This document shows, piece after piece, positions 44,753 through 55,856 of a stretch of 60,000 bases of DNA. Numbering within the stretch: the stretch's first letter is position 1; each line of letters starts with the position of its first letter. The notes under the pieces were generated by a model that was not told where the DNA came from, did not search any database, and saw nothing but the letters and a program-made list of their open reading frames with translations. A program made the position numbers and the translations under genes. The DNA comes from Adiantum capillus-veneris (lineage: Eukaryota > Streptophyta > Polypodiopsida > Polypodiales > Pteridaceae), in assembly GCA_014529385.2 (NCBI GenBank), contig CM043945.1, positions 148,417,241 to 148,477,240 on the forward strand. The letters run 5' to 3'.

Positions 44753-45643
44753 GACCTGCATACACACACACACACACACTTATGATCACACACACACACA
44801 GTACATACACACACACCCACATACATTGGGGAGGTGCTGCCGAATCACACACCTATTGAAGAAGAAGCTAGGAGGGAGGTGCTGCCGAAATTTCATCCTA
44901 AGAGGCTCGATTAGATCAGAAAATTGAGAAGATTACCAGCTCTTAATCACGGTAACGACAGTTTAATTAATGCCATCTGTGAATCTTTTTCTCTACCATC
45001 TAAATCCCTTGTCTATTATGCTTATTCCTAGTCAAAAATCTCTATGACTACTCTCTAAATTCTCCTTATTCGTACTCTATTATGTAATCATCATTCCATA
45101 GCTGAATTATCAGCCATTCTTCACTCTCGATTAATGATTAGAGCATAATTATCATAATCTTCTCTCTCTAGATAGCATAGTAATTAATCAGTAAGCTAGT
45201 ATTTTTGCAGATTGAAGAGAATCACTATTGTAATCACTCATTAACATTGTAGCTTAATTGAATTCATTTCTCTTATGCATTAAGACGTAATTAAGGAGAA
45301 ATTAATCTGTCAATAAGTCTCTAAGAATTGGTTTTTCCTCACACATATGCATAGGGTAAATCTGCATCATCTAATTGCTAGGAAATAGTTTAATCATACT
45401 TAATCCAATTCTCTAGTAATTCCAATAGTGAAATCCTAATTATTCTTGATCATGTAAGCCAAATAATTATCTTAGAGCCGGTTCCCATAGGATTATGTGC
45501 CATCCTTAATTATTGCTTTATGAAAGAAATCTCGACTCTCATATAGGAGGGATTAATTGATGTCACTAATCTACCCATTGGACTGTTATGATGCTTGTGA
45601 ACCTTAGCTCTTTCTCCAAGCTAATCATTTAAAGTAGTGAGAA

Positions 45644-45784
45644 ATGGCCCCGGTTAAGAGGACGCGCTTCGGTGGTGCCCATGATCGCGAAGCAGGAACG
45701 AGCAATGTCAACGGGAAGGGGAAGGCTCCCATGGACGAGCAAATACCGGCCATCTCACGGGCTATTGACGAGGAAATGGAAGAG
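45644..45784 (+). CDS. LTR-borne first exon (47 codons) of G2
   Basis: Frame from ATG at 45644: basic N-terminus (Lys-Arg-Thr-Arg-Phe), Gly/Lys-rich middle (Gly-Lys-Gly-Lys-Ala), acidic end. It stops at a phase-0 5' splice site GAG/GTAGGT at 45785. Two candidate acceptors downstream are also phase 0: TTGCAG/GAA at 55925/55926, leading to an unknown ORF inside the LTR, and ATGTAG/GTA at 56647/56648, leading into gag. The family normally starts Gag with a short basic stretch, which fits the second option. The intron now contains the whole nested G1 (about 9.8 kb). No domain is recognised. Confidence 0.55.
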
Positions 45785-46040
45785 GTAGGTCCCAATTTCT
45801 ATTCAAGTTGTTTAATTAACATTGCATACGATTAGTTAGGAATGAACATATCCCTGAACATGTTGGAGAAATCCGATAGTAACCTCGGCATTGAATGCAT
45901 AGTACATTTAAGTATAAAGTAGGAAAGAAATGATTGATGGGTATGCTGTTTGCAAGAGGAAAGAATGTTTGCTAGGGAAAATTTAGCTCGACATGTTCAT
46001 TTTATTTCCAATGTTGAATCAGTCCTGACTCCCCTACTGA

Positions 46041-46674
46041 GGGAAGATCAAAAAGTCCCTTGCTACTTAAGGTACATGGGAAGATCTTCGCTGCAGATGA
46101 GTATAGCCGAGACCTACAAGAATCTTTCCAAAAGATTAAGGATGCTATCTCTATCTCACAGCAAAGGCAAAAGGCTGCTACTGACAAGCACAAAAGAGCC
46201 CAAGCCTTTAAAGAAAACGATTGGGTCTTGTTAAAGTTTCCCAAGGCTCGATTAAGGTACACGATGGGCAAGAATCCTACGGGCCACCAAAAGTACTATG
46301 CTAAACTAGCAAAAAGGTACTATGGTCCCTTCCAAATTCTTAGGCCAATCAATGAGATGGCCTATCAACTTAAATTGCCCAATCATTGGCTCATACACAA
46401 TGCTTTTCATGTGAGCCTATTAAAGCCTTACAAAGGAGAGCCACCTCAAGAACCAACTATTGAAGACCCACCGGGGATCGAGGACCAAGAGGAGGTGCTG
46501 CAGCCCGAGTCCATTCTCCGACATGAAGACAAGGTATTAAGAGACGGTAAGACTATCCGACGATATCTTATTAAGTTTAAGAATTATCCTTTCGAAGATG
46601 CTAGATGGATGCAAGGCATACAATTAAAGGATAACCTAAACCTTGTCAATGCTTACAATGCTTCCCAAGAGTAA
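46041..46674 (+). pseudogene. G1 integrase C-terminus, duplicated copy with intact tail
   Basis: The open frame 46060-46674 encodes the end of integrase: Trp-Val-Leu-Leu-Lys-Phe, Lys-Arg-Tyr-Tyr-Gly-Pro-Phe-Gln-Ile-Leu (GPF/Y module), Phe-His-Val-Ser-Leu-Leu-Lys-Pro-Tyr, then a chromodomain-like tail with Tyr-Leu-Ile-Lys-Phe-Lys-Asn-Tyr-Pro-Phe-Glu-Asp-Ala. The upstream catalytic core is absent, so it is a fragment. Unlike the downstream copy it has four Gs at 46473-46476 and reads through to the natural stop at 46674. Confidence 0.85.
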
Positions 46675-47030
46675 GCAAATGTACAAAATGTTAAAAATGA
46701 ACAAAATTTTTGTCTTATAAGACTCTCTTTTTCTTTATTTGTGCACAAAAATGAAGTAGTATGCATGCTTAGATCAAGTTTGCGGAGACGACGTCTCCCA
46801 AACACCATGTAGAGCTTGTCACTCTACTATGGAAGACTGATAGGACTAATGTGCAGACATGCTTGCGGCAGCCTCAGGCTCTCAAGCGCCAAATGGACTA
46901 GTCATCCATTATGGAATGATGTCGTAGGGTAACATAGGGATCCTCTACCCGCTAAGAAAAGGACTCATGAATATGCTTTATCTTCTCTACACCATAGTCG
47001 AGGACGACTATGATTTCAAGAGAGAGGTAA
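46675..47030 (+). other. G1 3' untranslated region (first copy)
   Basis: Non-coding stretch between the integrase stop and the LTR, repeated at 53876-54233. It ends with the purine-rich AAGAGAGAGGTAA directly before TGTCATAATAATC, a plausible though imperfect polypurine tract. A diverged copy is at 21282-21565. Confidence 0.8.
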
Positions 47031-47410
47031 TGTCATAATAATCAATATCTAATTCTCCTAAATGATTTTCTCATATTAAACTGATCATTTAATGTGGGGA
47101 AGTACCAAGGGAGAAAAAGCTAGAATATTGGTTAAGCTAGCAGACCGGCCACATTAGGGATCCAAAGGAGGGAAAATAGGGATCCAAAGGGGGGGCCATC
47201 TGCAAAAGAGCCATGTGCAACAATGGGCTAAAAAGACCCTAAGGTTCAGCCCATTAAGACTTCCAAAATGCTAAGGTTCCAAAATTCAAAGGTTGTGTCC
47301 AAAGGTCAACCCTAGGGAAAATTGGATGCTTTGTGTGTGCCCTAAAAGTCTTTGCACATCCCTACATGGGAGGGGGCGAGCCCCAAAGGTAGGGGATGAG
47401 AGAGAGAAAT

Positions 47411-47452
<42 letters not shown>

Positions 47453-48647
47453 GCTCCCTTTACACAAAGGGAATGAGGGACACATGTCAGCTCCCTAGGC
47501 CAGATGCCCACAAGGTGTGCCCAATTCCTATTGGAAGACCCTTGAAGTGGACCAATGAGAATTAAGCTAGAGTAAATGTAGTTTGATTAATTTAAAAACA
47601 TTTAATAAAAGAAACCAATGAGAATTAAGTCTCCTAGAAGATTATTGGGCAGTCTCCCAAAGGGTCCAATGAGCATTCAGAAGCCCCATGGCTTGCCTGA
47701 TTTCTATTGGCCAGGAGACAAAGGGGTCCAATGAGAGTTTAGTTTAATTATTTAATTACCTAAAGCTCTCACAAAAGGGGAAAGGGGGACACATGTAAGA
47801 AGGCTATCACTTATGCTGCTTAATTCCTATTGGCTTGACCTGGGGAGGTCCAATGAGGCAAAAGCCAGACCTAATTAGCAGCTAGGGCTCGCCCAAGAGA
47901 GAGAGGGGGCTGATTTTTGCTTGGCAATGGACACACAAACTCTCACACTTGACCATGTGTGAAGGAAGAATACTCTATCTCCTCCCAAGCTTTAATGGAG
48001 AGCTCATCACCTACTCCAAGCTTGTGAGATAGAAGCCTACATCAACACTCTCTTGGCATGTGGATGCAAATCCAACCAAGAGCCAAGCTTCAATGCATGC
48101 TCATCTCCTCTACCAAGCTAATTACTAAGCTAAGCTATGCTAATATGAGTGATTATGTGAGGAGATGTACATCTTTCTCGTAAGATACTCCTTCTTCCTC
48201 TCAATCTACTCTCATACCCTGCTACCTCTCACCATCTTCGAAGGTGTGTGAGGTCTTGGGTCTGAGAACGGGGATAATTCAAGTTGTGTTTGATTAAGTG
48301 TTTTGCTTGGTGTATGAAGCTTCCATCTTCATTGCACTGGCTAGTCTTGAAGGAACACAAAAAATTGTATTGTACAATGTCTCTCTTGATGGGAGAAACC
48401 ATAATACAAAGCCTTTTGGAGGGGGGACCGGCTCCATGCAAATCCGGTCCTCAATTGTTGTCAATAGCTTAATTTCTCTCTCTTTTGAAAGTATTGTCGA
48501 TGCTATCTAACTAGGTGTTATGCTTTTTGTTGCTCTCTCCACCCAAGCACTCTTGTAATTCTCATTAGGAATCTATTCTAATGAAATGCCCACTATGTTC
48601 ATGCTAATTTCCGCTACACATAAGTTATTAGGCCATTATATGTTACA
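47031..48647 (+). repeat. G1 LTR (upstream, 1617 bp)
   Basis: Starts TGTCATAATAATC and ends TGTTACA, followed by T and the primer site. It is the same as 54234-55856 apart from a 2-bp AG and an 8-bp AC tract length difference in the stretches I compared, so duplication or insertion is very recent. It contains a CCAAT/ATTGG cluster (47530-47857) and an AC tract (47412-47449). Small frames inside it (47293-47565, 48229-48510) are not supported as genes. Confidence 0.93.
47530..47857 (+). promoter_or_regulatory. CCAAT-box cluster in the G1 LTR
   Basis: Five CCAATGAG words (47552, 47615, 47666, 47728, 47850) and four ATTGG words (47530, 47644, 47706, 47829) within 330 bp, kept in the other LTR and in the older G1-C LTR. 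CCAAT is the binding core of the NF-Y complex in eukaryotes. A role as an LTR enhancer is inference. Confidence 0.5.
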
Positions 48648-48648
48648 T

Positions 48649-48660
48649 TGGTATCAAAGC
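48649..48660 (+). other. Primer-binding site of G1
   Basis: TGGTATCAAAGC, one mismatch from the standard initiator tRNA-Met complement, one base after the LTR. It is followed by a leader of about 390 bp (48661-49049) without an ORF. Confidence 0.92.
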
Positions 48661-49049
48661 TCAAGGTTTCTCTTTTCTTGCTCAAGAAGGGAGATCCTCA
48701 AGCTAGCTACAAATGGTTGGTATTATTAATTGCCTGTGAGTAAGTAGAATAGGGATTTTTCAGCCTTGCAGTACGCCTTCCTTTGTGCAGTTAACGGGGC
48801 ATCACCGTCGAGAGCTATGGTCTTAATAGTGAAGTCCTACGGGGCTTGCCTACGGCTTAACCACTATTGAGCTATTAGAAGCTTGACAAGAGCCGGTGCT
48901 GTCTTGGTGTCAAAAGACCCTCTCTTCTATTCCTTGCAATTAATGGTATTCGAGCCGCGGGTACAGTAGCTTGAGTGCTTTTTCTAAAGGGGTAAAGAGG
49001 AGTAGCAACTAGGGCTTGAAGTGCCAAAGTATACCTAAAAGTTGTTAGA

Positions 49050-52000
49050 ATGGCTGACAATAGTAAAGAGAGTGAAATTAATGTTGATAACTTTGATTTT
49101 GCTCATGAGCAAGCTACTAATGATACTTCAATGCTTGTTAACTATCTTGTTTCTAGGCTTCAACAAGCCATGGGCAATCCATCTCTCCAAAGTGAAGTGC
49201 AACGGCAGCTCCGTGCTCACGGGATTCTCCAAGCTCATCACCATGACGAGAGAACACCTAGGAAGCCTCCTTGTGAGACTACCAAAAGAGGTCTCTCTCC
49301 GATTCGGGAAGAAGAAGAGAATCCATATGAAGGGCTCAAGAATTTACTTCTTGATGATGCATCTCCTTCCCAAAGGAGAACTCAAGAGCCTCCACCGAAG
49401 GAACGAGAAAGAAGCATGTCTCCCGCCACCTCGGCGGAGACGGCTCCACGAAGACGGCGGGCTAAACGCTCTCCATCACCACCAAAGCGGACAAGACCAT
49501 CATATTCTTCTCCTCACCACAATTCAAAGAGGGATGATAAAAAGCAAGAGAAGAAAAAGGCGAGAAAGAGGACACCCTCTTCTCCATCTTCTTCATCCTC
49601 TTCCTCTTATGAAAGCTATGGTGAAGACGACAAAGATCAAGACAAGAAAAAGGCGAGAAAGGGGTCACCCTCTTCTCCACCTTCTTCAAATTCTTCACCT
49701 TCTGAAGAAAGTGATGGTGCAACTTTTGAACCATCAAAAAGAAGAGGCCATAGGAAATCCTATGCCGCATGGAAGAGGTCGTCCAAGCTGAAGAAATTCA
49801 AAGAGGGAGGGAAGAGCATCTCTTTCCTTACCTATGATGGCACCTTCGGTGCTACGGACAAAGTCTTGGCCTTTATCCAGCAATTCGATGCGGCGTTTGG
49901 AGATGAGGGCTTCACGGAGTCCTCTAAGCTACGCCATGTAGCTATGCACTTTCAAAAGTCCGCCAGACAATGGTGGTCTAGCCTACGAGCCAACGGTGAA
50001 GCTCCACGAACATGGAAGGCTTTAAGAGCTTCCATTATGAAGCAGTTTTTGGCCACCGATGCCAAAGACAAAGTACTCACCGAATGGCGAAGCTTAAAGC
50101 TCTCTCCCAATGAATCCATCCACAAATATGTAGACAGGTTTTGGGACCTACAACTCAAAGCCACTGTCTTCAAAAAGTTGGATTTTGGAGAGCAAAAGCA
50201 ACAATTTTGTGCGGGCTTAACCGAAGAAATGGCGGAATATGTCAACTCCCAAAGGCCACGTACCATATCGGCGTTAATACACCATACTATGGTGGCCTCT
50301 CGAATCAATTTCCAAACGGGGGGTAAAAGAAATAATAAGCCCCCGGAAAACAAGGGTTCCAATGAGCCTAAGGGGAAGGACAATGTCCAAAAGTCTCCTA
50401 AGGGCAATTCCAACAAAGCTAAAGAGAAGGGAGTTTACAAAGGAAAGAATAAACTCTCTCCTGAAGAGCTTGAGCGTTATCGTAAGGATAACCGGTGTTT
50501 CAAGTGCGGCGAACAAGGGCATGCGTACCGCGCTTGTCCCCAAAAGAACAACCGCCAAGATCCTCCTAGAGCTTCTTTGGTTGAAATCCAAGAGGAGGAG
50601 ATTCACCAAACTCACCACAAAGGATCTCCTCTATGCCATGCTTGGGGAAAGGTAAGAGAACATGATGCTTTTATTCTCTTTGACCCTGGTTCTACTCACA
50701 ATTTCATATCTATGGAGTTATCCACCAAGTTAGGCATACAATCCTACGAGAATGGAGATATCCTACCCGCAGACAGTGCCTTCAAGGGGCAAGAGGCTTC
50801 AGTCACTCCCTTAATCGGGAAATTGAGGCTTCATGTCCAAGGCTATGTGGAGAAAGAGGACTTCTTTATCTCTCCTCTCAAGCATGAGGATGTAATCCTA
50901 GGGGCACCGTGGTTTGACCGCCTGGCTGCCAATGTTAAATTTCCTGAAAGGAGAATCTCCTTTAAGTTCAAGGAAAAAGACATGTATATAGATGCTAAGG
51001 AGATGGGTAACACCATCCCCATTGTACATACACCAGCTTTCAACAAGTCAATAAAGAGCTCTATTTCCGTGTACATGATTTTTGTTAAAGATTCTCAAAA
51101 TGAACCTAATGCTTTAGCAAAAGAAAATAAAAGAAACAAAAAGGAATTAGAGTTATCCAATTTTCTCAAGGGGTTTCAAGATTTTTTTATTGACGACATC
51201 CCTTGTGAGCTACCTCCTAAACGAGGTAATGATGACCATGCAATTGAACTTCTTCCAGGAAGTTCACCGCCTAACAAACCTCCTTGTAGAGTTTCTCAAG
51301 CTCAACAAGAGGAGATTATGCGGCAAGTGCATGAGTTAGTTGAGAAGGGCATGGTTAGGCCTAGCTCATCTCCATTTTGCTCACCTGTGCTATTAGTGCA
51401 AAAGAAAGACGGCACATATCGTATGTGTGTCGATTATAGAGCACTAAATAGGATCACTATCAAGAATAGGTTTCCCGTTCCACGGGTAGAAGACCTATTT
51501 GATAAGTTACAAGGATCGACCTACTTCAGTAGGATTGACCTAAAAAGTGGCTATCATCAAATAAGGATAGTTGATCAAGACATTGTAAAGACCGCATTTC
51601 GTACTACATTTGGTCTTTACGAATACATTGTCATGCCTTTTGGCTTGACCAATGCACCAGCCACATTCAACCGCTTGATGGAGAAGCTGTTCAGGCCTCA
51701 TCGAACCTTCACTAGAGTGTTCTTTGATGATATTATCATCTACTCTAATTCATTGGAGGAACACAAGCAACACCTCCAAGTAATATTTCAAGTTTTAAGA
51801 GAGAATAAACTTTATGTTAATCGAAAGAAAAGTGAATTTTTCTTGCAAGAGATTCAGTATTTAGGTCACATTATCTCTCAAGATGGTATCCAAATGGATC
51901 CATCCAAGTTAAAGGTAATAAAAGGATGGCCTAAACCAAGGAATCTTCATGAACTAAGAAGCTTTATAGGTATGTGTGCATACTATAGACGCTTAAACCT

Positions 52001-52100
52001 GTGCTTACACTACCGGATCTCTCAAAACCATTTGAGGTCCAATGTGATGCTTGTGGTGATTGCCTTGGGGCTGTTTTGCTCCAAGAAGGGCACGCCATAG
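49050..52100 (+). CDS. G1 Gag-protease-RT polyprotein (truncated by a deletion)
   Basis: 1016 codons from ATG 49050. N-terminal acidic region; Ser/Arg/Lys-rich linker (residues 100-240); gag core (about 250-430) with Phe-Leu-Thr-Tyr-Asp-Gly-Thr-Phe-Gly-Ala; CCHC zinc knuckle from residue 483 (Cys-Phe-Lys-Cys-Gly-Glu-Gln-Gly-His); protease loop Asp-Pro-Gly-Ser at 545; RT from about 760, with catalytic Phe-Asp-Asp at 892-894 and Tyr-Leu-Gly-His about 45 residues later. About 110 bp of the RT-RNase H connection are missing at about 51993 compared with G1-C; this shifts the frame and the last 35 or so residues are aberrant. Gag and protease look usable, so it could supply or take up proteins in trans. 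It is the best-preserved ORF in the window. Confidence 0.92.
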   Translation: MADNSKESEINVDNFDFAHEQATNDTSMLVNYLVSRLQQAMGNPSLQSEVQRQLRAHGILQAHHHDERTPRKPPCETTKRGLSPIREEEENPYEGLKNLLLDDASPSQRRTQEPPPKERERSMSPATSAETAPRRRRAKRSPSPPKRTRPSYSSPHHNSKRDDKKQEKKKARKRTPSSPSSSSSSSYESYGEDDKDQDKKKARKGSPSSPPSSNSSPSEESDGATFEPSKRRGHRKSYAAWKRSSKLKKFKEGGKSISFLTYDGTFGATDKVLAFIQQFDAAFGDEGFTESSKLRHVAMHFQKSARQWWSSLRANGEAPRTWKALRASIMKQFLATDAKDKVLTEWRSLKLSPNESIHKYVDRFWDLQLKATVFKKLDFGEQKQQFCAGLTEEMAEYVNSQRPRTISALIHHTMVASRINFQTGGKRNNKPPENKGSNEPKGKDNVQKSPKGNSNKAKEKGVYKGKNKLSPEELERYRKDNRCFKCGEQGHAYRACPQKNNRQDPPRASLVEIQEEEIHQTHHKGSPLCHAWGKVREHDAFILFDPGSTHNFISMELSTKLGIQSYENGDILPADSAFKGQEASVTPLIGKLRLHVQGYVEKEDFFISPLKHEDVILGAPWFDRLAANVKFPERRISFKFKEKDMYIDAKEMGNTIPIVHTPAFNKSIKSSISVYMIFVKDSQNEPNALAKENKRNKKELELSNFLKGFQDFFIDDIPCELPPKRGNDDHAIELLPGSSPPNKPPCRVSQAQQEEIMRQVHELVEKGMVRPSSSPFCSPVLLVQKKDGTYRMCVDYRALNRITIKNRFPVPRVEDLFDKLQGSTYFSRIDLKSGYHQIRIVDQDIVKTAFRTTFGLYEYIVMPFGLTNAPATFNRLMEKLFRPHRTFTRVFFDDIIIYSNSLEEHKQHLQVIFQVLRENKLYVNRKKSEFFLQEIQYLGHIISQDGIQMDPSKLKVIKGWPKPRNLHELRSFIGMCAYYRRLNLCLHYRISQNHLRSNVMLVVIALGLFCSKKGTP

Positions 52101-52384
52101 GCTATGAGAGTCGAAGGCTCGACCCTGTTGAGCAAGCTCTAGGCATATATGAAAAAGAACTCCTTGCAGTTCTACATGCCTTAGACTCATGGAAGCACTA
52201 TTTATTGGGGACTCCTTTCATTCTGCGAACGGATCACCAAAGTCTTAAGTACTTCATGACGCAGACCAAGCTCTCCGACAAACAAATGAGGTGGGCAAAT
52301 TTCCTTTCGCAATTTCATTTTCATATTGCTCACATTGCTGGCAAGCATAATCAAGTAGCCGATGCACTCTCAAGACGACCGTGA
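52001..52384 (+). pseudogene. G1 RNase H
   Basis: Out of frame with the preceding ORF because of the 110-bp deletion. It contains Phe-Glu-Val-Gln-Cys-Asp-Ala-Cys-Gly, Tyr-Glu-Lys-Glu-Leu-Leu-Ala, Leu-Arg-Thr-Asp-His-Gln-Ser-Leu-Lys and the closing His-Asn-Gln-Val-Ala-Asp-Ala-Leu-Ser-Arg-Arg-Pro. It ends in UGA (52382-52384) where G1-C has a CGA-type arginine, so the stop is a C-to-T change in a CpG. It would degrade RNA in the hybrid during reverse transcription. Confidence 0.88.
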
Positions 52385-53875
52385 GTGAATGCGGTTTCCA
52401 TAGCAACTCACAATTATCTATCTTCAATGATAGATGAGTATGCTATTGATCCCGATTTTAGAGATGTGATTTCAGCCCTTGCATTAGGGAAGAAAGAAGA
52501 ACCATTTACTTTACAAGATGGTTATCTTCTCTATGGCAATAGACTATGCATTACTAACTCACTACGTGAGAAAGTAATGTATGAATCTCATGCTCCCCCA
52601 TATGCGGGGCATAGAGGGATTCAGTCTACCTTAAAGGGAATTGAAACATATTTCTATTGGCCTACCATGAAAGTGAACATACAAGAGTATGTTTCCAAAT
52701 GTGTGGTATGTCAAAAGACAAAATTTGATAGAGGGAAGTAACCTGGATTGCTTCAACCCTTGCCAATCCCTAATTCACCTTGGGAGAGCATATCCATGGA
52801 TTTTATCTTTGGATTGCCTAAGTCTATCCATGGGAATACGGGGATATGGACGATAGTAGACAGGTTCAGTAAACAAGCTCATTTTATACCTGTCAAAAAG
52901 ACTATCAAAGCCCATCAAATGGCAACCCTCTTCATTTCACAAATTTTCAAGTACCATGGCTTGCCAATGTCCATAGTGTCGGATAGAGATCCTAGAATGA
53001 CCAGTAATTTCTGGAAGGGTCTCTTTGAGAATTTAGGAACAAGGCTAAACTTCTCTTCGGCCTATCATCCACAAACGGATGGCCAAAGTGAAATAGCTAA
53101 CCTAACCATTCTCGATCTACTAAAAGCCTATGTAACGGAAGTAGATCAAAGATCCCAATGGGAGAAGTACTTACCCTTAGTAGAGTATGCTTACAATAAC
53201 ATTGTACATACTTCCACAGGAAAAGCACCTTTCGAGGTAATTGAGGGAAGATCAAAAAGTCCCTTGCTACTTAAGGTACATGGGAAGATCTTCGCTGCAG
53301 ATGAGTATAGCCGAGACCTACAAGAATCTTTCCAAAAGATTAAGGATGCTATCTCTATCTCACAGCAAAGGCAAAAGGCTGCTACTGACAAGCACAAAAG
53401 AGCCCAAGCCTTTAAAGAAAACGATTGGGTCTTGTTAAAGTTTCCCAAGGCTCGATTAAGGTACACGATGGGCAAGAATCCTACGGGCCACCAAAAGTAC
53501 TATGCTAAACTAGCAAAAAGGTACTATGGTCCCTTCCAAATTCTTAGGCCAATCAATGAGATGGCCTATCAACTTAAATTGCCCAATCATTGGCTCATAC
53601 ACAATGCTTTTCATGTGAGCCTATTAAAGCCTTACAAAGGAGAGCCACCTCAAGAACCAACTATTGAAGACCCACCGGGATCGAGGACCAAGAGGAGGTG
53701 CTGCAGCCCGAGTCCATTCTCCGACATGAAGACAAGGTATTAAGAGGCGGTAAGACTATCCGACGATATCTTATTAAGTTTAAGAATTATCCTTTCGAAG
53801 ATGCTAGATGGATGCAAGGCATACAATTAAAGGATAACCTAAACCTTGTCAATGCTTACAATGCTTCCCAAGAGT
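52385..53875 (+). pseudogene. G1 integrase
   Basis: Frames 52385-52741 and 52748-53743 are one reading phase split by UAA at 52739-52741 (CAA in G1-C, again C to T). It contains the HHCC finger (His-Ala-Pro-Pro-Tyr-Ala-Gly-His, Cys-Val-Val-Cys-Gln), the core with Ser-Met-Asp-Phe, Ser-Asp-Arg-Asp-Pro-Arg and Pro-Gln-Thr-Asp-Gly-Gln-Ser-Glu (all three DDE residues intact), the GPF/Y module, then a one-base loss in a G run (53677-53679) that throws the chromodomain-like tail out of frame. The duplicated copy at 46041-46674 keeps that tail. Confidence 0.9.
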
Positions 53876-54233
53876 AAGCAAATGTACAAAATGTTAAAAA
53901 TGAACAAAATTTTTGTCTTATAAGACTCTCTTTTTCTTTATTTGTGCACAAAAATGAAGTAGTATGCATGCTTAGATCAAGTTTGCGGAGACGACGTCTC
54001 CCAAACACCATGTAGAGCTTGTCACTCTACTATGGAAGACTGATAGGACTAATGTGCAGACATGCTTGCGGCAGCCTCAGGCTCTCAAGCGCCAAATGGA
54101 CTAGTCATCCATTATGGAATGATGTCGTAGGGTAACATAGGGATCCTCTACCCGCTAAGAAAAGGACTCATGAATATGCTTTATCTTCTCTACACCATAG
54201 TCGAGGACGACTATGATTTCAAGAGAGAGGTAA

Positions 54234-54613
54234 TGTCATAATAATCAATATCTAATTCTCCTAAATGATTTTCTCATATTAAACTGATCATTTAATGTGG
54301 GGAAGTACCAAGGGAGAAAAAGCTAGAATATTGGTTAAGCTAGCAGACCGGCCACATTAGGGATCCAAAGGAGGGAAAATAGGGATCCAAAGGGGGGGCC
54401 ATCTGCAAAAGAGCCATGTGCAACAATGGGCTAAAAAGACCCTAAGGTTCAGCCCATTAAGACTTCCAAAATGCTAAGGTTCCAAAATTCAAAGGTTGTG
54501 TCCAAAGGTCAACCCTAGGGAAAATTGGATGCTTTGTGTGTGCCCTAAAAGTCTTTGCACATCCCTACATGGGAGGGGGCGAGCCCCAAAGGTAGGGGAT
54601 GAGAGAGAGAAAT

Positions 54614-54661
<48 letters not shown>

Positions 54662-55856
54662 GCTCCCTTTACACAAAGGGAATGAGGGACACATGTCAGC
54701 TCCCTAGGCCAGATGCCCACAAGGTGTGCCCAATTCCTATTGGAAGACCCTTGAAGTGGACCAATGAGAATTAAGCTAGAGTAAATGTAGTTTGATTAAT
54801 TTAAAAACATTTAATAAAAGAAACCAATGAGAATTAAGTCTCCTAGAAGATTATTGGGCAGTCTCCCAAAGGGTCCAATGAGCATTCAGAAGCCCCATGG
54901 CTTGCCTGATTTCTATTGGCCAGGAGACAAAGGGGTCCAATGAGAGTTTAGTTTAATTATTTAATTACCTAAAGCTCTCACAAAAGGGGAAAGGGGGACA
55001 CATGTAAGAAGGCTATCACTTATGCTGCTTAATTCCTATTGGCTTGACCTGGGGAGGTCCAATGAGGCAAAAGCCAGACCTAATTAGCAGCTAGGGCTCG
55101 CCCAAGAGAGAGAGGGGGCTGATTTTTGCTTGGCAATGGACACACAAACTCTCACACTTGACCATGTGTGAAGGAAGAATACTCTATCTCCTCCCAAGCT
55201 TTAATGGAGAGCTCATCACCTACTCCAAGCTTGTGAGATAGAAGCCTACATCAACACTCTCTTGGCATGTGGATGCAAATCCAACCAAGAGCCAAGCTTC
55301 AATGCATGCTCATCTCCTCTACCAAGCTAATTACTAAGCTAAGCTATGCTAATATGAGTGATTATGTGAGGAGATGTACATCTTTCTCGTAAGATACTCC
55401 TTCTTCCTCTCAATCTACTCTCATACCCTGCTACCTCTCACCATCTTCGAAGGTGTGTGAGGTCTTGGGTCTGAGAACGGGGATAATTCAAGTTGTGTTT
55501 GATTAAGTGTTTTGCTTGGTGTATGAAGCTTCCATCTTCATTGCACTGGCTAGTCTTGAAGGAACACAAAAAATTGTATTGTACAATGTCTCTCTTGATG
55601 GGAGAAACCATAATACAAAGCCTTTTGGAGGGGGGACCGGCTCCATGCAAATCCGGTCCTCAATTGTTGTCAATAGCTTAATTTCTCTCTCTTTTGAAAG
55701 TATTGTCGATGCTATCTAACTAGGTGTTATGCTTTTTGTTGCTCTCTCCACCCAAGCACTCTTGTAATTCTCATTAGGAATCTATTCTAATGAAATGCCC
55801 ACTATGTTCATGCTAATTTCCGCTACACATAAGTTATTAGGCCATTATATGTTACA
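54234..55856 (+). repeat. G1 LTR (downstream, 1623 bp)
   Basis: Twin of 47031-48647, with the AC tract at 54613-54658. It ends TGTTACA at 55850-55856, after which G2 LTR sequence resumes. Near-identity of the two LTRs points to a recent event. Confidence 0.93.

Larger units (their letters stand above)
44096..46040 (+). repeat. G2 LTR, second copy, left part
   Basis: Aligned with 39527-41477. It contains the TATA-type box (44745-44752), CA tracts (44761-44818), the double GGGAGGTGCTGCCGAA, a long AT-rich stretch, the first exon (45644-45784) and its intron start. Homology ends at TGA (46038-46040), bases shared with the abutting G1 sequence, so the junction shows 3-bp microhomology. Confidence 0.85.
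46041..55856 (+). mobile_element. G1: young Ty3/gypsy chromovirus nested in the G2 LTR, partial tandem
   Basis: The order is 3' kilobase of an internal region (46041-47030), LTR (47031-48647), full internal region (48648-54233), LTR (54234-55856). The segment 46041-48647 repeats 53245-55856 almost perfectly: I noted a 1-base indel, one substitution and two microsatellite length changes. This shape fits recombination between tandem copies followed by 5' truncation, with TGA microhomology at the left junction. There is no clean target duplication. Confidence 0.9.

Noticed and set aside
47293-48510. Small frames inside the G1 LTRs (also 54496-55719)
   Set aside because: Short, overlapping on both strands, with His-Thr repeats from the CA tract; no splice or start evidence as in the G2 LTR.
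49042-49791. 249-codon plus-strand frame overlapping the G1 gag start
   Set aside because: It is a shadow of the gag frame 49050-52100, with composition typical of an out-of-phase Lys/Ser-rich region.
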